Of a stretch of 64,000 bases of DNA, positions 51,362 through 60,290 are shown one piece after another. The DNA is taken from contig DPJG01000023.1 in NCBI GenBank assembly GCA_003543135.1, positions 248,001 through 312,000 on the forward strand, read 5' to 3'. Source of the DNA: Rheinheimera sp. (GTDB lineage: Bacteria > Pseudomonadota > Gammaproteobacteria > Enterobacterales > Alteromonadaceae). Each line of letters begins with the position of its first letter. The first letter of the stretch is position 1. Under the pieces are notes generated by a model. It made no database searches. It saw nothing but the letters and a program-made list of their open reading frames with translations, and was not told the DNA's origin. Both the position numbers and the translations under genes were made by a program.

Positions 51362-52852
51362 ATGACCCATGCTGTACAGACCAACCAGATCCAGTTAATC
51401 ACCTATGTTGATAGATTAAGTGGCGGAAAAATAACAGATTTACACAGGCTACTTCAGGGGCAACTGGCCGGCTTGTTTGATGCTGTGCATTTGCTGCCGT
51501 TTTACCCGCCTATTGACGGTGAAGACGCAGGCTTTGACCCGACAGACCATACCGTAGTGGACAGCCGCTTAGGCAGCTGGGCTGATATTGAACGTCTGGC
51601 GGCCGATTACCCCATTATGGCGGATATGATTGTTAATCATATGTCGGCGCAGTCGCCGCAATTTCTGGATGTCCTGCAACAAGGCGAAAGCTCCCCCTAC
51701 TGGCCACTGTTTTTAACCCGTGACAAAGTGTTTGGTCAGCAGCCGGATCAGGCTCAACTCGATGCCATTTACCGGCCAAGGCCAACCCCCTGCTTTACCG
51801 ATATTCGCTTAGCCAATGGTGACACCAAAGCATTCTGGACCACTTTTACCGCCAATCAGATTGATATCGATGTAACTTCCGCTCAGGGTGAAGCTTACCT
51901 GCAGGCCATTTTGCAGCGTTTTACCGACCATGGTGTTAAATATATCCGGTTGGACGCGGCTGGTTATGCCATTAAAAAAGCCGGCAGCAGTTGTTTTATG
52001 CTGCCTGAAACCTTTGAATTTATTGAAAAACTGTCAAAGCAAGCCAAGGCGCGTGGCATGACCTGCCTGGTTGAAATTCATGGTTACCATAAAACGCAGA
52101 TAGAAATCGCCAAACGCTGTGACATGGTGTACGACTTTGCGTTGCCACCTCTGGTATTGCATACCATTTTCAGCGGTAGCGCCTATGCCTTAAAAACCTG
52201 GCTGGATATAGCCCCGCGTAATTGTATTACGGTGCTGGACACCCATGACGGCATTGGTATTGTCGACGCAGCGGATTATCAGGGCGCTGCGGGACTCTTA
52301 ACAGATCCAGAACTGGATAGCCTGGTGGAAAAAATCCATCACAACAGCGGCGGTAGCTCAAAACTGGCAACAGGCAACGCCGCCAATAATGTTGATTTGT
52401 ATCAGGTTAATTGCAGTTTTTACGATGCCCTGGGCCGTAACAACGAGCACTATCTGCTGGCGCGTGCTATTCAGCTGTTTTGCCCTGGCATCAGTCAGAT
52501 TTATTATGGCGGACTGCTGGCAGCAGAAAATGACGTTGCGCTGTTAAAGAAAACTGCGGTGGGCCGTGACATTAACAGGCCGTATTTTGATGAGAGCAGC
52601 CTGCAGCTGGCACTGCAAAAACCTGTGGTAAAAGCCTTGATGAAACTCATCCAGCTGCGCCGTACCCTGCAAGCCTTTGATGGCGACTTTAGCCAGACTT
52701 TAGCGCCAAACCTGTATCAACTGAACTGGCAACACGGCGGCCATCAGGCCAGTTTAAGCCTGCAACTGGATAGCCTGACGGCCACCCTTGCCTGGCAACA
52801 TCAGGGACAGGCAGCACAACAACTGCAATTGGCTGACTTGCTGGTTTATTAA
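51362..52852 (+). CDS. Sucrose phosphorylase, GH13
   Basis: A 496-residue GH13 enzyme that converts sucrose and phosphate to glucose 1-phosphate and fructose; Bifidobacterium enzymes are about 504 residues. The nucleophile is Asp198 in YIRLDAAGYAIKK, the acid/base Glu238 in LVEIHGYH and the third acid Asp296 in LDTHDGIG, all in the sequence context of sucrose phosphorylase. LLPFYPP is near residue 45. The ATG at 51362 has AGGA eight bases before it; the frame begins at TTG 51287, which is inside the promoter. Confidence 0.92.
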   Translation: MTHAVQTNQIQLITYVDRLSGGKITDLHRLLQGQLAGLFDAVHLLPFYPPIDGEDAGFDPTDHTVVDSRLGSWADIERLAADYPIMADMIVNHMSAQSPQFLDVLQQGESSPYWPLFLTRDKVFGQQPDQAQLDAIYRPRPTPCFTDIRLANGDTKAFWTTFTANQIDIDVTSAQGEAYLQAILQRFTDHGVKYIRLDAAGYAIKKAGSSCFMLPETFEFIEKLSKQAKARGMTCLVEIHGYHKTQIEIAKRCDMVYDFALPPLVLHTIFSGSAYALKTWLDIAPRNCITVLDTHDGIGIVDAADYQGAAGLLTDPELDSLVEKIHHNSGGSSKLATGNAANNVDLYQVNCSFYDALGRNNEHYLLARAIQLFCPGISQIYYGGLLAAENDVALLKKTAVGRDINRPYFDESSLQLALQKPVVKALMKLIQLRRTLQAFDGDFSQTLAPNLYQLNWQHGGHQASLSLQLDSLTATLAWQHQGQAAQQLQLADLLVY

Positions 52853-52867
52853 ACCAGCAAGTTTTTT
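52836..52867 (+). terminator. Terminator overlapping the end of sucrose phosphorylase
   Basis: ACTTGCTGGTTT and AAACCAGCAAGT pair around ATT and run into TTTTT. The stem includes the last codons and the stop codon of the gene. Confidence 0.9.
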
Positions 52868-52885
52868 GGCAACGCATTCCAAAGA

Positions 52886-53905
52886 TTAACTGCTCTCCCC
52901 CAGCCTGAGCTCATAAGGTAACAGCTGGGGGCTGTCGTCACCGGACAAAAATGCCCGCACTGCAGCCTGGCCTTTGGCATCACTGAACTGCCAGACAGTG
53001 CTGAGGGTCGGGTGATAGCGTAACGTTTCTTCAATGCCATCAAAACCAACCACTCTGAGCTGATTCGGGATCTCAATGCCTTGTTGTAATGCTTCGCGCA
53101 TGGCGCTGAGGGCAATTAAATCACTCATACACAACAGCACTGTAGGTCTGGGCTCAAGCGCCAGCACTGCTTTGGCAGCAAGCTGACCATAATGCTGATT
53201 ACTTTCAGGCAAATGCCACAGATACTGGCTCCGGAGGGTCAAACGGCACTCTGCCATAGCCCGCAGATAACCATCCAGCCTGCGATGGGCAATCGAACTT
53301 TGGTTGTCCCACATGGGCGCTTGCAACACAGGACGGCTGTTGGGGGCATCAATCAGCCGTAAACCTAAAATGGCGACTGTATCAGTGGGCTTTAACACCG
53401 CCAGCGCACTTTGATAGGCTGCCTGCTCATTATCAATATTCACGGAGGGCCGGCCGGGTAAATCAAAATCGACGGTCAACACCCGCTTTGGGCTGCGTGT
53501 TAATTGTTCAATCAGCCCCAGATTGCGTGGTGCACCATAACAAATAAAACCATCGACAAAATCACTGATCGCTTCCAGATTTGCACTGCTGCCGGAAAAC
53601 AACAACAAATGCAGTTTATGCCGCTCCAGCTCACGGGTAACCCCTTGTAAAAACTGACTGGCCACAGGGTCGCTGACCATATATTCCAGTGAGTCAGATA
53701 AGATCACGGCCACAATGCCTGAACTACCGGTACGCAGCGACTGTGCTGCTTTGTTTGGGCCAAAATAACCAAGCTCGGCACAAGCACTGAGTATTTTTTC
53801 TCTGAGCCCAACAGACAGCTGATCAGGTCTGTTAAAGGCATTGGATATGGTCGCCGTCGACACCCCCAGCGTTTTTGCCACACTTTTCAGCGTTAATTTA
53901 CTCAT
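52886..53905 (-). CDS. scrR: LacI-family repressor of the sucrose genes
   Basis: A 339-residue LacI-type regulator. The headpiece LTLKSVAKTLGVSTATISNAF (residues 3-23) is followed by hinge and a periplasmic-binding-like effector domain (60-335; GFDGIEETLRYHPTLSTV). The gene lies between phosphorylase and fructokinase genes, and the palindromes near all transcription units of the locus support its role. The effector, by analogy, is sucrose or fructose. Symbol given by context. Confidence 0.85.
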   Translation of the reverse strand: MSKLTLKSVAKTLGVSTATISNAFNRPDQLSVGLREKILSACAELGYFGPNKAAQSLRTGSSGIVAVILSDSLEYMVSDPVASQFLQGVTRELERHKLHLLLFSGSSANLEAISDFVDGFICYGAPRNLGLIEQLTRSPKRVLTVDFDLPGRPSVNIDNEQAAYQSALAVLKPTDTVAILGLRLIDAPNSRPVLQAPMWDNQSSIAHRRLDGYLRAMAECRLTLRSQYLWHLPESNQHYGQLAAKAVLALEPRPTVLLCMSDLIALSAMREALQQGIEIPNQLRVVGFDGIEETLRYHPTLSTVWQFSDAKGQAAVRAFLSGDDSPQLLPYELRLGESS

Positions 53906-53929
53906 ATTCCGGTCACTTCAGGCTTTCAT

Positions 53930-53943
53930 CTTAATTGATTAAG
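53930..53943. promoter_or_regulatory. ScrR-type operator between repressor and fructokinase genes
   Basis: CTTAATTGATTAAG, palindrome with the same half-sites as the two others; 24 bases from the repressor start and 66 from the fructokinase start, so it may control both. Confidence 0.75.
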
Positions 53944-54009
53944 TTATATGATTTTTAAACAATAGCCAACCGCGGCTTCCCGCTGAGCTGACTGCCACAG
54001 GATACTACT

Positions 54010-54957
54010 ATGCTTGCTGTAATTGGAGAAAACGTTGTTGATTTGTTGCCTGACGCCAATGGGTTATACCGTCCATGTCTGGGGGGATCGCCTTTTAATG
54101 TTGCTGTAGGCGCGGCCAGGCAACAAATTCAGGTCAGTTATATTTCACCTTTGTCACAAGATAACTTTGGCCGGCAGTTCGCTGATTATCTGCGTCAAAA
54201 TGGCGCAACCTATGGCCTTGATAGCTTCAGTCACTGCCCAAGCTCGCTGGCACTGGTCAGTATCAACGAGCAGCTACAGCCTCAATACAGTTTGTACCGC
54301 ACTGGGATTGCCGATCGTGATATCTGTGCCGACCGACAAATTGCCGCTTTGCCGCCCGCTTGCCAACTGCTGCATTTAGGCTCACTGGCACTGGACAGCG
54401 AAGACGCGCCCCGCATCCGTCAGGTGGTTGCAGCGGCAAAAGCGCGTGGTATTCAGATTGCACTTGATATCAATGTGCGGCTGAATGCGGTATCCGATCC
54501 TATCGCCTACCGCAGCTTTGTGCTTGAAATGATTCAACAAAGTGATTTTATTAAAGCCAGCGATGAAGATTTACAGTTACTTTTTGCCGCTCTGGCGCTG
54601 CCCGATGCTGTAGCCACAATCAGGCAAACTGCACCTGCTGCTTTGCTGGCACTGACCGAAGGGGATAAAGGTGCAGCGATTTTCTGGCAAGATCACCAGA
54701 TCAGATTGCCGGTGATAACCGCAGTGCCCTTTGTCGATACTGTCGGCGCTGGCGACACCTTTTGGGCCAATTTACTTGCTGCATTGTTAAAACTGGGTTT
54801 ACCTGACGCGAGCCAGTGTCATGCCCTGCAGCTGGAACAATGTTTAACCCGGGCTATGCTGGCAGCCAGTTTAAATATTGCCAGCAAGGGTTGTAACCCG
54901 CCAACGCTGTTACAACTTGATCAGGCGATGGAAAATTACCAGCAGAGCCAAGTCTGA
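54010..54957 (+). CDS. scrK: Fructokinase, PfkB family
   Basis: A 315-residue ribokinase-fold sugar kinase: GGSPFNVAVGAARQ at 25-38 and DTVGAGDTFWANLL with catalytic Asp249. It would phosphorylate the fructose released by sucrose phosphorylase to fructose 6-phosphate. AGGA lies eight bases from the ATG. Substrate is inferred from context; other PfkB sugars cannot be excluded. Confidence 0.9.
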   Translation: MLAVIGENVVDLLPDANGLYRPCLGGSPFNVAVGAARQQIQVSYISPLSQDNFGRQFADYLRQNGATYGLDSFSHCPSSLALVSINEQLQPQYSLYRTGIADRDICADRQIAALPPACQLLHLGSLALDSEDAPRIRQVVAAAKARGIQIALDINVRLNAVSDPIAYRSFVLEMIQQSDFIKASDEDLQLLFAALALPDAVATIRQTAPAALLALTEGDKGAAIFWQDHQIRLPVITAVPFVDTVGAGDTFWANLLAALLKLGLPDASQCHALQLEQCLTRAMLAASLNIASKGCNPPTLLQLDQAMENYQQSQV

Positions 54958-55010
54958 CTGCAGTACTGTATCTCTGCTGCAACACTGCCACACCCTACCT
55001 TGCCATCATC

Positions 55011-55040
55011 AACGCCGGTAGCAAACCAACCGGCGTTTTG
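55011..55040. terminator. Terminator after fructokinase
   Basis: AACGCCGGT and ACCGGCGTT pair across a 12-base loop followed by TTG; between convergent genes. Confidence 0.7.
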
Positions 55041-55054
55041 CTCTGGATTTGAGA

Positions 55055-55192
55055 TCAGGGTTTTACTTTGGCCTGACAGGCACTGTCACAGCAGCTTGTT
55101 TTGTCTTGTTGTGGTGGCGGTAATTTATCCACCATCACTCCGTCCATTTCCAGCATTCCTTTAAACACTCTGAATAAAATTTGGAAAAACAT
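55055..55192 (-). CDS. 45-residue small protein with Cys motif
   Basis: Minus-strand gene with a textbook AAGGAG six to eight bases before the ATG at 55192. The N-terminal half is an amphipathic helix (MFFQILFRVFKGML), the middle MDGVMVDKLPPPQQ, and the C-terminal part SCCDSAC carries three cysteines that could bind a metal or form disulfides. I do not recognise a family. It is divergent from the LysR gene. Confidence 0.6.
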   Translation of the reverse strand: MFFQILFRVFKGMLEMDGVMVDKLPPPQQDKTSCCDSACQAKVKP

Positions 55193-55350
55193 CACCAGGC
55201 TCCTTGTTGCCGATTGCGACCTGCGTATTGTAAAAGCAGATTGTTACCTTGATTAGACAGCAACTCAGAGATACTTTGTTTCCTAAAAGAAACAATCAGC
55301 CCGATATCTTATTGGTATCATCCACAGCTGCTGTTAAATACGGGGTTACA

Positions 55351-56256
55351 ATGTCGTTATTACAAAGACTGAGTGATATGGCCATTTTTGCCAGAGTGGT
55401 GGAAAGTGGCAGTTTTACCCAGGCTGCTATTGCACTGGGGATGTCCAAAGGTGCGGTCAGTAAAGCCATAGCGAGGCTTGAACAACATCTGGCGGTGCGC
55501 TTATTACAAAGAACAACCCGCCAGCTTAAGCTCAGCAGTGAGGGGCAGGCTTTTTTTGCTTATTGTCAGCAGGTGGTGCGACAGGCCGATCAGGCCGAGC
55601 ATCATCTGGCTGAACTGCGGGATGAACCCATCGGCAGTATCCGCATCAGTGTGGCAGTGACTTACGGCTCCAAAGTCATAGCACCACTCATTCCTGAGCT
55701 ATTACAACGTTATCCGAAGCTGCAGCTAGAACTTGATCTCAACGACAAAATGGTTGATTTGGTGGCTGATGAAGTGGATTTGGCCATTCGTTTTGGCAAA
55801 TTACCCAGCTCCAGTTTAATAGCCCGGCCACTGACCCATCTGCCGATAGTGCTGGTGGCGTCACCGGCTTATCTGGCGACTCATGGTGTGCCACAACATC
55901 CGAGCGATCTGGTGCACCATGCCTGTATCTCTACCGGCAGTGGCGGGCCGGAAACCAGCTGGGAGTTTCTCGAAGATGGCCAGGTGCTGAAAGTACCGGC
56001 CAGCGGACCTTTTTATACCAACAGCAACAGAGCCGCCAAACCCACAGTGCTGGCAGGCATGGGGCTGATGTTTGTCACCCGCTATCAGGTGGAAGAAGAG
56101 TTGCAGTCTGGCTTGCTGGTGGCTGTATTGCCCGACTATATGCCCAAACCTTTGCCCGTTCATCTGGTGTACCCCCACCGCACCCATATGAAAGCCGGGC
56201 TTAAACTGGTGCTGCAATATCTGCAAAGTAAAATTGGCAGCGGCAATCACAGCTGA
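55351..56256 (+). CDS. LysR-family transcriptional regulator
   Basis: A 301-residue regulator with an N-terminal winged helix (FARVVESGSFTQAAIALGMSKGA, residues 10-32) and a substrate-binding-like effector domain (95-300). I take the ATG at 55351, preceded by GGGG; the frame opens earlier at TTG 55249 without support. It resembles the CrgA/DsdC-like single-gene LysR branch. It is convergent with the hydroxyproline operon, not divergent, so control of that operon is doubtful. Confidence 0.87.
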   Translation: MSLLQRLSDMAIFARVVESGSFTQAAIALGMSKGAVSKAIARLEQHLAVRLLQRTTRQLKLSSEGQAFFAYCQQVVRQADQAEHHLAELRDEPIGSIRISVAVTYGSKVIAPLIPELLQRYPKLQLELDLNDKMVDLVADEVDLAIRFGKLPSSSLIARPLTHLPIVLVASPAYLATHGVPQHPSDLVHHACISTGSGGPETSWEFLEDGQVLKVPASGPFYTNSNRAAKPTVLAGMGLMFVTRYQVEEELQSGLLVAVLPDYMPKPLPVHLVYPHRTHMKAGLKLVLQYLQSKIGSGNHS

Positions 56257-56293
56257 TTACCGCTGACTTTGGTTGCTGTCTTTGACTACAACA

Positions 56294-58081
56294 TTATGTG
56301 ACTGAATGCGCTTTAGAAACAGAATAATGTAACCAGAACAGCAGCAATGAAGTTAAAAGCCCAAGGGATGCAAAAAAAGTCCACATCAACATCGGCTGTT
56401 GTTGTTCAACAGCAAATAACTGATAAGCCCAACCCGACAATAAACCGGCAAATAAATAACCGAGCGCCATAGCCACAAAATAATATCCCATATACATGGC
56501 TGTCTTATGGCCTGGTGCAATAGCAGCCACATATTCCTGACTTTTGGGCGATGCCAGCATTTCGCCAAGCGAAAATAACAACACAGCACCCGCTATCGCA
56601 AAACCGCCAATTGGCAACAGACCACTGACACCAAAACAAAACAGGCCGGCACTTAGCACCAGGGTGCCGCCCACCAAAATAGGCAGCGCCGGCATCCGGG
56701 CAATAGCTAAACTGATGGCAATTTGCAAAAGCACTATCAGCGCAAACCCCAGATTGACAATATACTCCGGATTCAGCTGCCGGTGCTGCTGCTGCCAGAC
56801 TGCGGCGAGGCTTGCGGCATCGGTTTGTTGTAGTGCCAGTGCCTGCAGTGCTGGTGCCAGCTCTTCGGCAGGAACCCGCACTTTGTAGTGATGCAAAGTC
56901 TGACTAATTTGCAAAAGACTCTGACTTTGCTGCTGATAAGCATCAGCAAGCCCTGGCAACAGCTGCGCCAGCTGCTTTACATCCACCGCAGCCAGATAAT
57001 CCAGCCAGGACGGCGCAAATTGCGCTATAGCCTGCACTAAATCACGGGTATCCACAAAATCGCGGATAAAAAGCGGCACTGTAATAAACAGCTGGTTGTA
57101 GATGGTCCAGAAGCCGGTCAGGATCAATAAATACCAAACAAAAGCTTTATTACCTATTTTCATCGGTGATGAGTACCAGCGTGTTGCCTTGCTGTGACCG
57201 GCGGCCAGCAGCAGGCTCCAGCTTGCATTCAGCGTGATCCACAAACCGGCAATCGCAGCGATTTGCCAAAAAACCAACGCCGTTAAACTGCTGAACATTA
57301 AAAGCAGCAACAGCGGCAGCACCAGAATGGCCAGCCGGCCATTGCCCAGCACCAGCTGAATTTCCTGCAGTAGCGGTAACTGCGAGCCCCGTTGATGCGA
57401 CTTTTTCGGCTCCTTATACCAGAGTAATGCCGGAATGAAGTTCAGGCTTATCCAGAACGCCGACATCACAAACACCCAGTCCCAGCTGATAGCGCGCACA
57501 TAACCTGCGACCAATGGCCCGATAAAACCACCAATATTGACCATGGTATAAAAAATACCAAAACCCAGGCCTCTGTTGCTGTCATCGGTGCTGCGCCCGA
57601 CAGTGCCCACCACCACGGGTTTAAAACAGGCGGCGCCGAGCGCAACGAGCAAAAACACCGCAAAAAAAGCCCAAAAATCCTGCACCTGACCCAGCAGATA
57701 ATAACCTGGTGTCATTAGCATAAAAGACAATAAGAACATACGCCTATAGCCGTATCTGTCGGCCATGGCACCGGTCAGCACCGGCAATAAATACAATAAA
57801 AACGGGATCATGCCCTGCACAAAACCCCGTTGTTGTTCAGTAAAAGCCAGGCCACCCTGACTTAGAGGGCTGGTCAGATATAACGACGACAAGGTAAAAA
57901 AACCATACCAGGCCAACCGCTCAAAAATCTCCATGCCATTGGCCAGATAAAAAGCCGCCGGAAAAGCACTGCGCCCTGCTTTGCCTTTGGTTGCAACTAC
58001 GGCAGACACCGTTGCGTCGCTACGGGCCGCCGGGTGCTGGCCAGAAGGTGCTGAGGTCGATTCTGATGTCACCATACTCAT
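56294..58081 (-). CDS. POT-like MFS transporter, probably for peptides
   Basis: A 595-residue membrane protein. ANGMEIFERLAWYGFF and FGIFYTMVNIGGFIGPL are segments like those of proton-dependent oligopeptide transporters. About 12-14 membrane segments are predicted, and a hydrophilic insertion of about 100 residues (341-438) breaks the second half. Its ATG overlaps the stop of the reductase gene (ATGA). As last gene of the operon with an M24 peptidase, di- or tripeptides with proline or hydroxyproline are the likely substrates. Confidence 0.8.
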   Translation of the reverse strand: MSMVTSESTSAPSGQHPAARSDATVSAVVATKGKAGRSAFPAAFYLANGMEIFERLAWYGFFTLSSLYLTSPLSQGGLAFTEQQRGFVQGMIPFLLYLLPVLTGAMADRYGYRRMFLLSFMLMTPGYYLLGQVQDFWAFFAVFLLVALGAACFKPVVVGTVGRSTDDSNRGLGFGIFYTMVNIGGFIGPLVAGYVRAISWDWVFVMSAFWISLNFIPALLWYKEPKKSHQRGSQLPLLQEIQLVLGNGRLAILVLPLLLLLMFSSLTALVFWQIAAIAGLWITLNASWSLLLAAGHSKATRWYSSPMKIGNKAFVWYLLILTGFWTIYNQLFITVPLFIRDFVDTRDLVQAIAQFAPSWLDYLAAVDVKQLAQLLPGLADAYQQQSQSLLQISQTLHHYKVRVPAEELAPALQALALQQTDAASLAAVWQQQHRQLNPEYIVNLGFALIVLLQIAISLAIARMPALPILVGGTLVLSAGLFCFGVSGLLPIGGFAIAGAVLLFSLGEMLASPKSQEYVAAIAPGHKTAMYMGYYFVAMALGYLFAGLLSGWAYQLFAVEQQQPMLMWTFFASLGLLTSLLLFWLHYSVSKAHSVT

Positions 58082-59085
58082 TCGCTTTGCTGCTCCGCTT
58101 TGAGCTTGCGCTCATAGACCAAAGCAGCACAAAGCAAATCACTGAGCGCTGTCCCGACCGACTTAAATAAAGTGATATCGCTGTGTTGTTGCCGTGCAGG
58201 CGGCAGCTGCGCTGCAGTTTGTGCCGAAGCCAGCGGCAAAAACCCACCCCGGCATAAAGCCGCCAAATCCCCCAGAATTTGTGTTTCGTGAAAACAACCT
58301 TCGGCAATGGGCAATAACAACTCACCGGCTTCTTTCAGCACATTGTGTTTATCATCAACAAAAACCCGCGCTTTTTGCACCAGGGCACTGTCACATTCTC
58401 TTTTGTCCACATTGTGATTACCCAGCAAATCCACATGAGTACCGGCAGCGATGAGCTCCCCAAACAACAATGGCTCAGCTGAACCCGTTGCCGCGATAAT
58501 GATCTGATGTGTTTGTTGGGCGCTGACCACATCCTCGGCAATCTGAATATGCAAGCCAGGATACAGCGGCAGCAGCTCTGCTATCGCTTGATGCCAAAGC
58601 GCCTTAACTTTCGCGGCATTTCGTCCCCACAATGTAATGTGACGAAGTGGCCTGATAGCCAGATGCGCTCTTAACAGCGGCATCGCCAGATTTCCGGTGC
58701 CAAGCAATAACAAGCTGCTGGCATCAGGCCTCGCCAGATGAAAGGCCGCCAAGGCTGATACCGCCGCAGTGCGGGCGCAGGTCACAGCAACTCCGTCGAT
58801 ATAAGCGAGCGGCTCGCCGCTTTCCCGCGCAAACAACATCAGCAGCGAATGCAGTACAGGCCGTTTTTTTTTGACGTTTTGCGGCAGATAAGTAAAAGCT
58901 TTCACGCTGATGTAGCGCTCATTCCAGGCCGGCAACAGCGCAAAAGCATCATGCTGCCCTTCCGATAGCGGATACAGACTGCGTGGAGGCGCACTAAAAT
59001 CGCCGGCAAACCCCTGATGTAAAGCCTGAATTAACGACGGGTAATCCAGTAGCGCGCTGACTTCAGCGCCATTGAGCATCCGCAT
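58078..59085 (-). CDS. Ornithine cyclodeaminase/mu-crystallin family protein, probable pyrroline-2-carboxylate reductase
   Basis: A 335-residue NAD(P)-binding protein with Rossmann motif LLGTGNLAMPLLRAH near residues 125-140. Family members include ornithine cyclodeaminase and delta1-pyrroline-2-carboxylate reductase. Because the operon begins with a trans-3-hydroxyproline dehydratase, whose product is pyrroline-2-carboxylate, the reductase role giving L-proline is favoured. Two bases separate it from the M24 gene. Confidence 0.82.
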   Translation of the reverse strand: MRMLNGAEVSALLDYPSLIQALHQGFAGDFSAPPRSLYPLSEGQHDAFALLPAWNERYISVKAFTYLPQNVKKKRPVLHSLLMLFARESGEPLAYIDGVAVTCARTAAVSALAAFHLARPDASSLLLLGTGNLAMPLLRAHLAIRPLRHITLWGRNAAKVKALWHQAIAELLPLYPGLHIQIAEDVVSAQQTHQIIIAATGSAEPLLFGELIAAGTHVDLLGNHNVDKRECDSALVQKARVFVDDKHNVLKEAGELLLPIAEGCFHETQILGDLAALCRGGFLPLASAQTAAQLPPARQQHSDITLFKSVGTALSDLLCAALVYERKLKAEQQSE

Positions 59086-59087
59086 GA

Positions 59088-60290
59088 TTAAAACCTCTCT
59101 GGCAATTCAAATTGTTTAGGGGCTTTGGTTAGCACACGGCAGCCCTCTTTGGTCACCAGCACATCATCTTCAATGCGAACCCCACCAAAGTCGGCAATAT
59201 AAATGCCGGGTTCAATAGTGATCACAGCATTTTCCGGCAACAACTGCCGGCACAAAGGACCCAGAAAAGGCTGTTCGTGCAGCTGCAAACCCACCCCATG
59301 GCCAAGACCAGGCCCGGCATCTTTGGCAAAAGGCGAAGCTGCCAGCACATCGGCGGCGATATTATTCAGCGCTGCGCCACTGATACCGGCCCGCACAGCG
59401 TCAAGCGCAGCCCGCTGCGCTGCAGACACAGCGTTGTACATTTGTTGTTGCAAAGGGCTGGCTTTGCCACAGACAAAACTTCGGGTCATATCTGAGCGGT
59501 AGCCATTTACCACAGCGCCAAAGTCCAGCACTATCAAGTCGCCTTTTTTCAGTCTTTTGCGCCCTGGCAAGGCATGAGGTAAGGCGGAACGCTCAGCAAA
59601 GCCCAGAATAGTGGCAAAAGAAAAATCTTCAGCGCCGGCCTTTTTCAGCTGGTATTCAAGCTCAGTAGCAAATTCCCGCTCACTGATCCCCGCCTGCAAC
59701 AGCGGCAAAGCGCGCTCCAATGCCAGATCGGCAATTGCCGCGGCCTGTTCAATCTGTGCCACCTCCCATTCATCTTTCACCATACGCTGCGCGGCCAGAT
59801 GCGGTGGGCAAGGACTAAATTCAATCAGGCCGTTGCCTTCACAAATAGCCCGCCATTGCAGCACACTAATATCACTGTCTTCGAACCAGACCCGGCGTGC
59901 TTTGATGTCACCCAGCACCATCGCAATGGCCTGGCTCAGGCTCTGTCGGTCACGGTCGCGGCAATAACAGCTGACCTGAAGCTCTGGCGGCGCCTCCTGC
60001 CTGGCCTGCGCGATAAAACGATAATCAGTGATCAGCACCACAGTGGAAGGGCTGACTATCGCCATCAAAGCTTCGCCACTGTAATTCAATAAATAACGTA
60101 AATTTACCGGCGAAAAAATCAGCGCTGCATCCTGTCCGGCCTGCACCATCTGGTAGCGAAAGCGGCTTAACCTTTCGGCAAATTGTGGCTTGAGTTGTTT
60201 TGCGGTCTGATCCGCTGCCAGGCCTGGGCTTTTGTTTGCACTGTGATTCACAGCAACAGGTTCGGCTTTCATCGGAATAGTGGTATTCAT
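59088..60290 (-). CDS. M24-family aminopeptidase P / Xaa-Pro dipeptidase-like
   Basis: A 400-residue pita-bread metallopeptidase with an N-terminal creatinase domain. Metal ligands are visible in DFGAVVNGYRSDMTRSF (two Asp), GHGVGLQLHE (His), ITIEPGIY (Glu) and GGVRIEDD (Glu). It would cleave peptides at an imino-acid bond, giving free (hydroxy)proline. It overlaps the dehydratase gene by four bases. Confidence 0.9.
   Translation of the reverse strand: MNTTIPMKAEPVAVNHSANKSPGLAADQTAKQLKPQFAERLSRFRYQMVQAGQDAALIFSPVNLRYLLNYSGEALMAIVSPSTVVLITDYRFIAQARQEAPPELQVSCYCRDRDRQSLSQAIAMVLGDIKARRVWFEDSDISVLQWRAICEGNGLIEFSPCPPHLAAQRMVKDEWEVAQIEQAAAIADLALERALPLLQAGISEREFATELEYQLKKAGAEDFSFATILGFAERSALPHALPGRKRLKKGDLIVLDFGAVVNGYRSDMTRSFVCGKASPLQQQMYNAVSAAQRAALDAVRAGISGAALNNIAADVLAASPFAKDAGPGLGHGVGLQLHEQPFLGPLCRQLLPENAVITIEPGIYIADFGGVRIEDDVLVTKEGCRVLTKAPKQFELPERF

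Noticed and set aside
51184-51402. N-terminal extension of the MFS permease
   Set aside because: It would cover the operator and the start of the divergent phosphorylase gene, and the later ATG has a good ribosome site.
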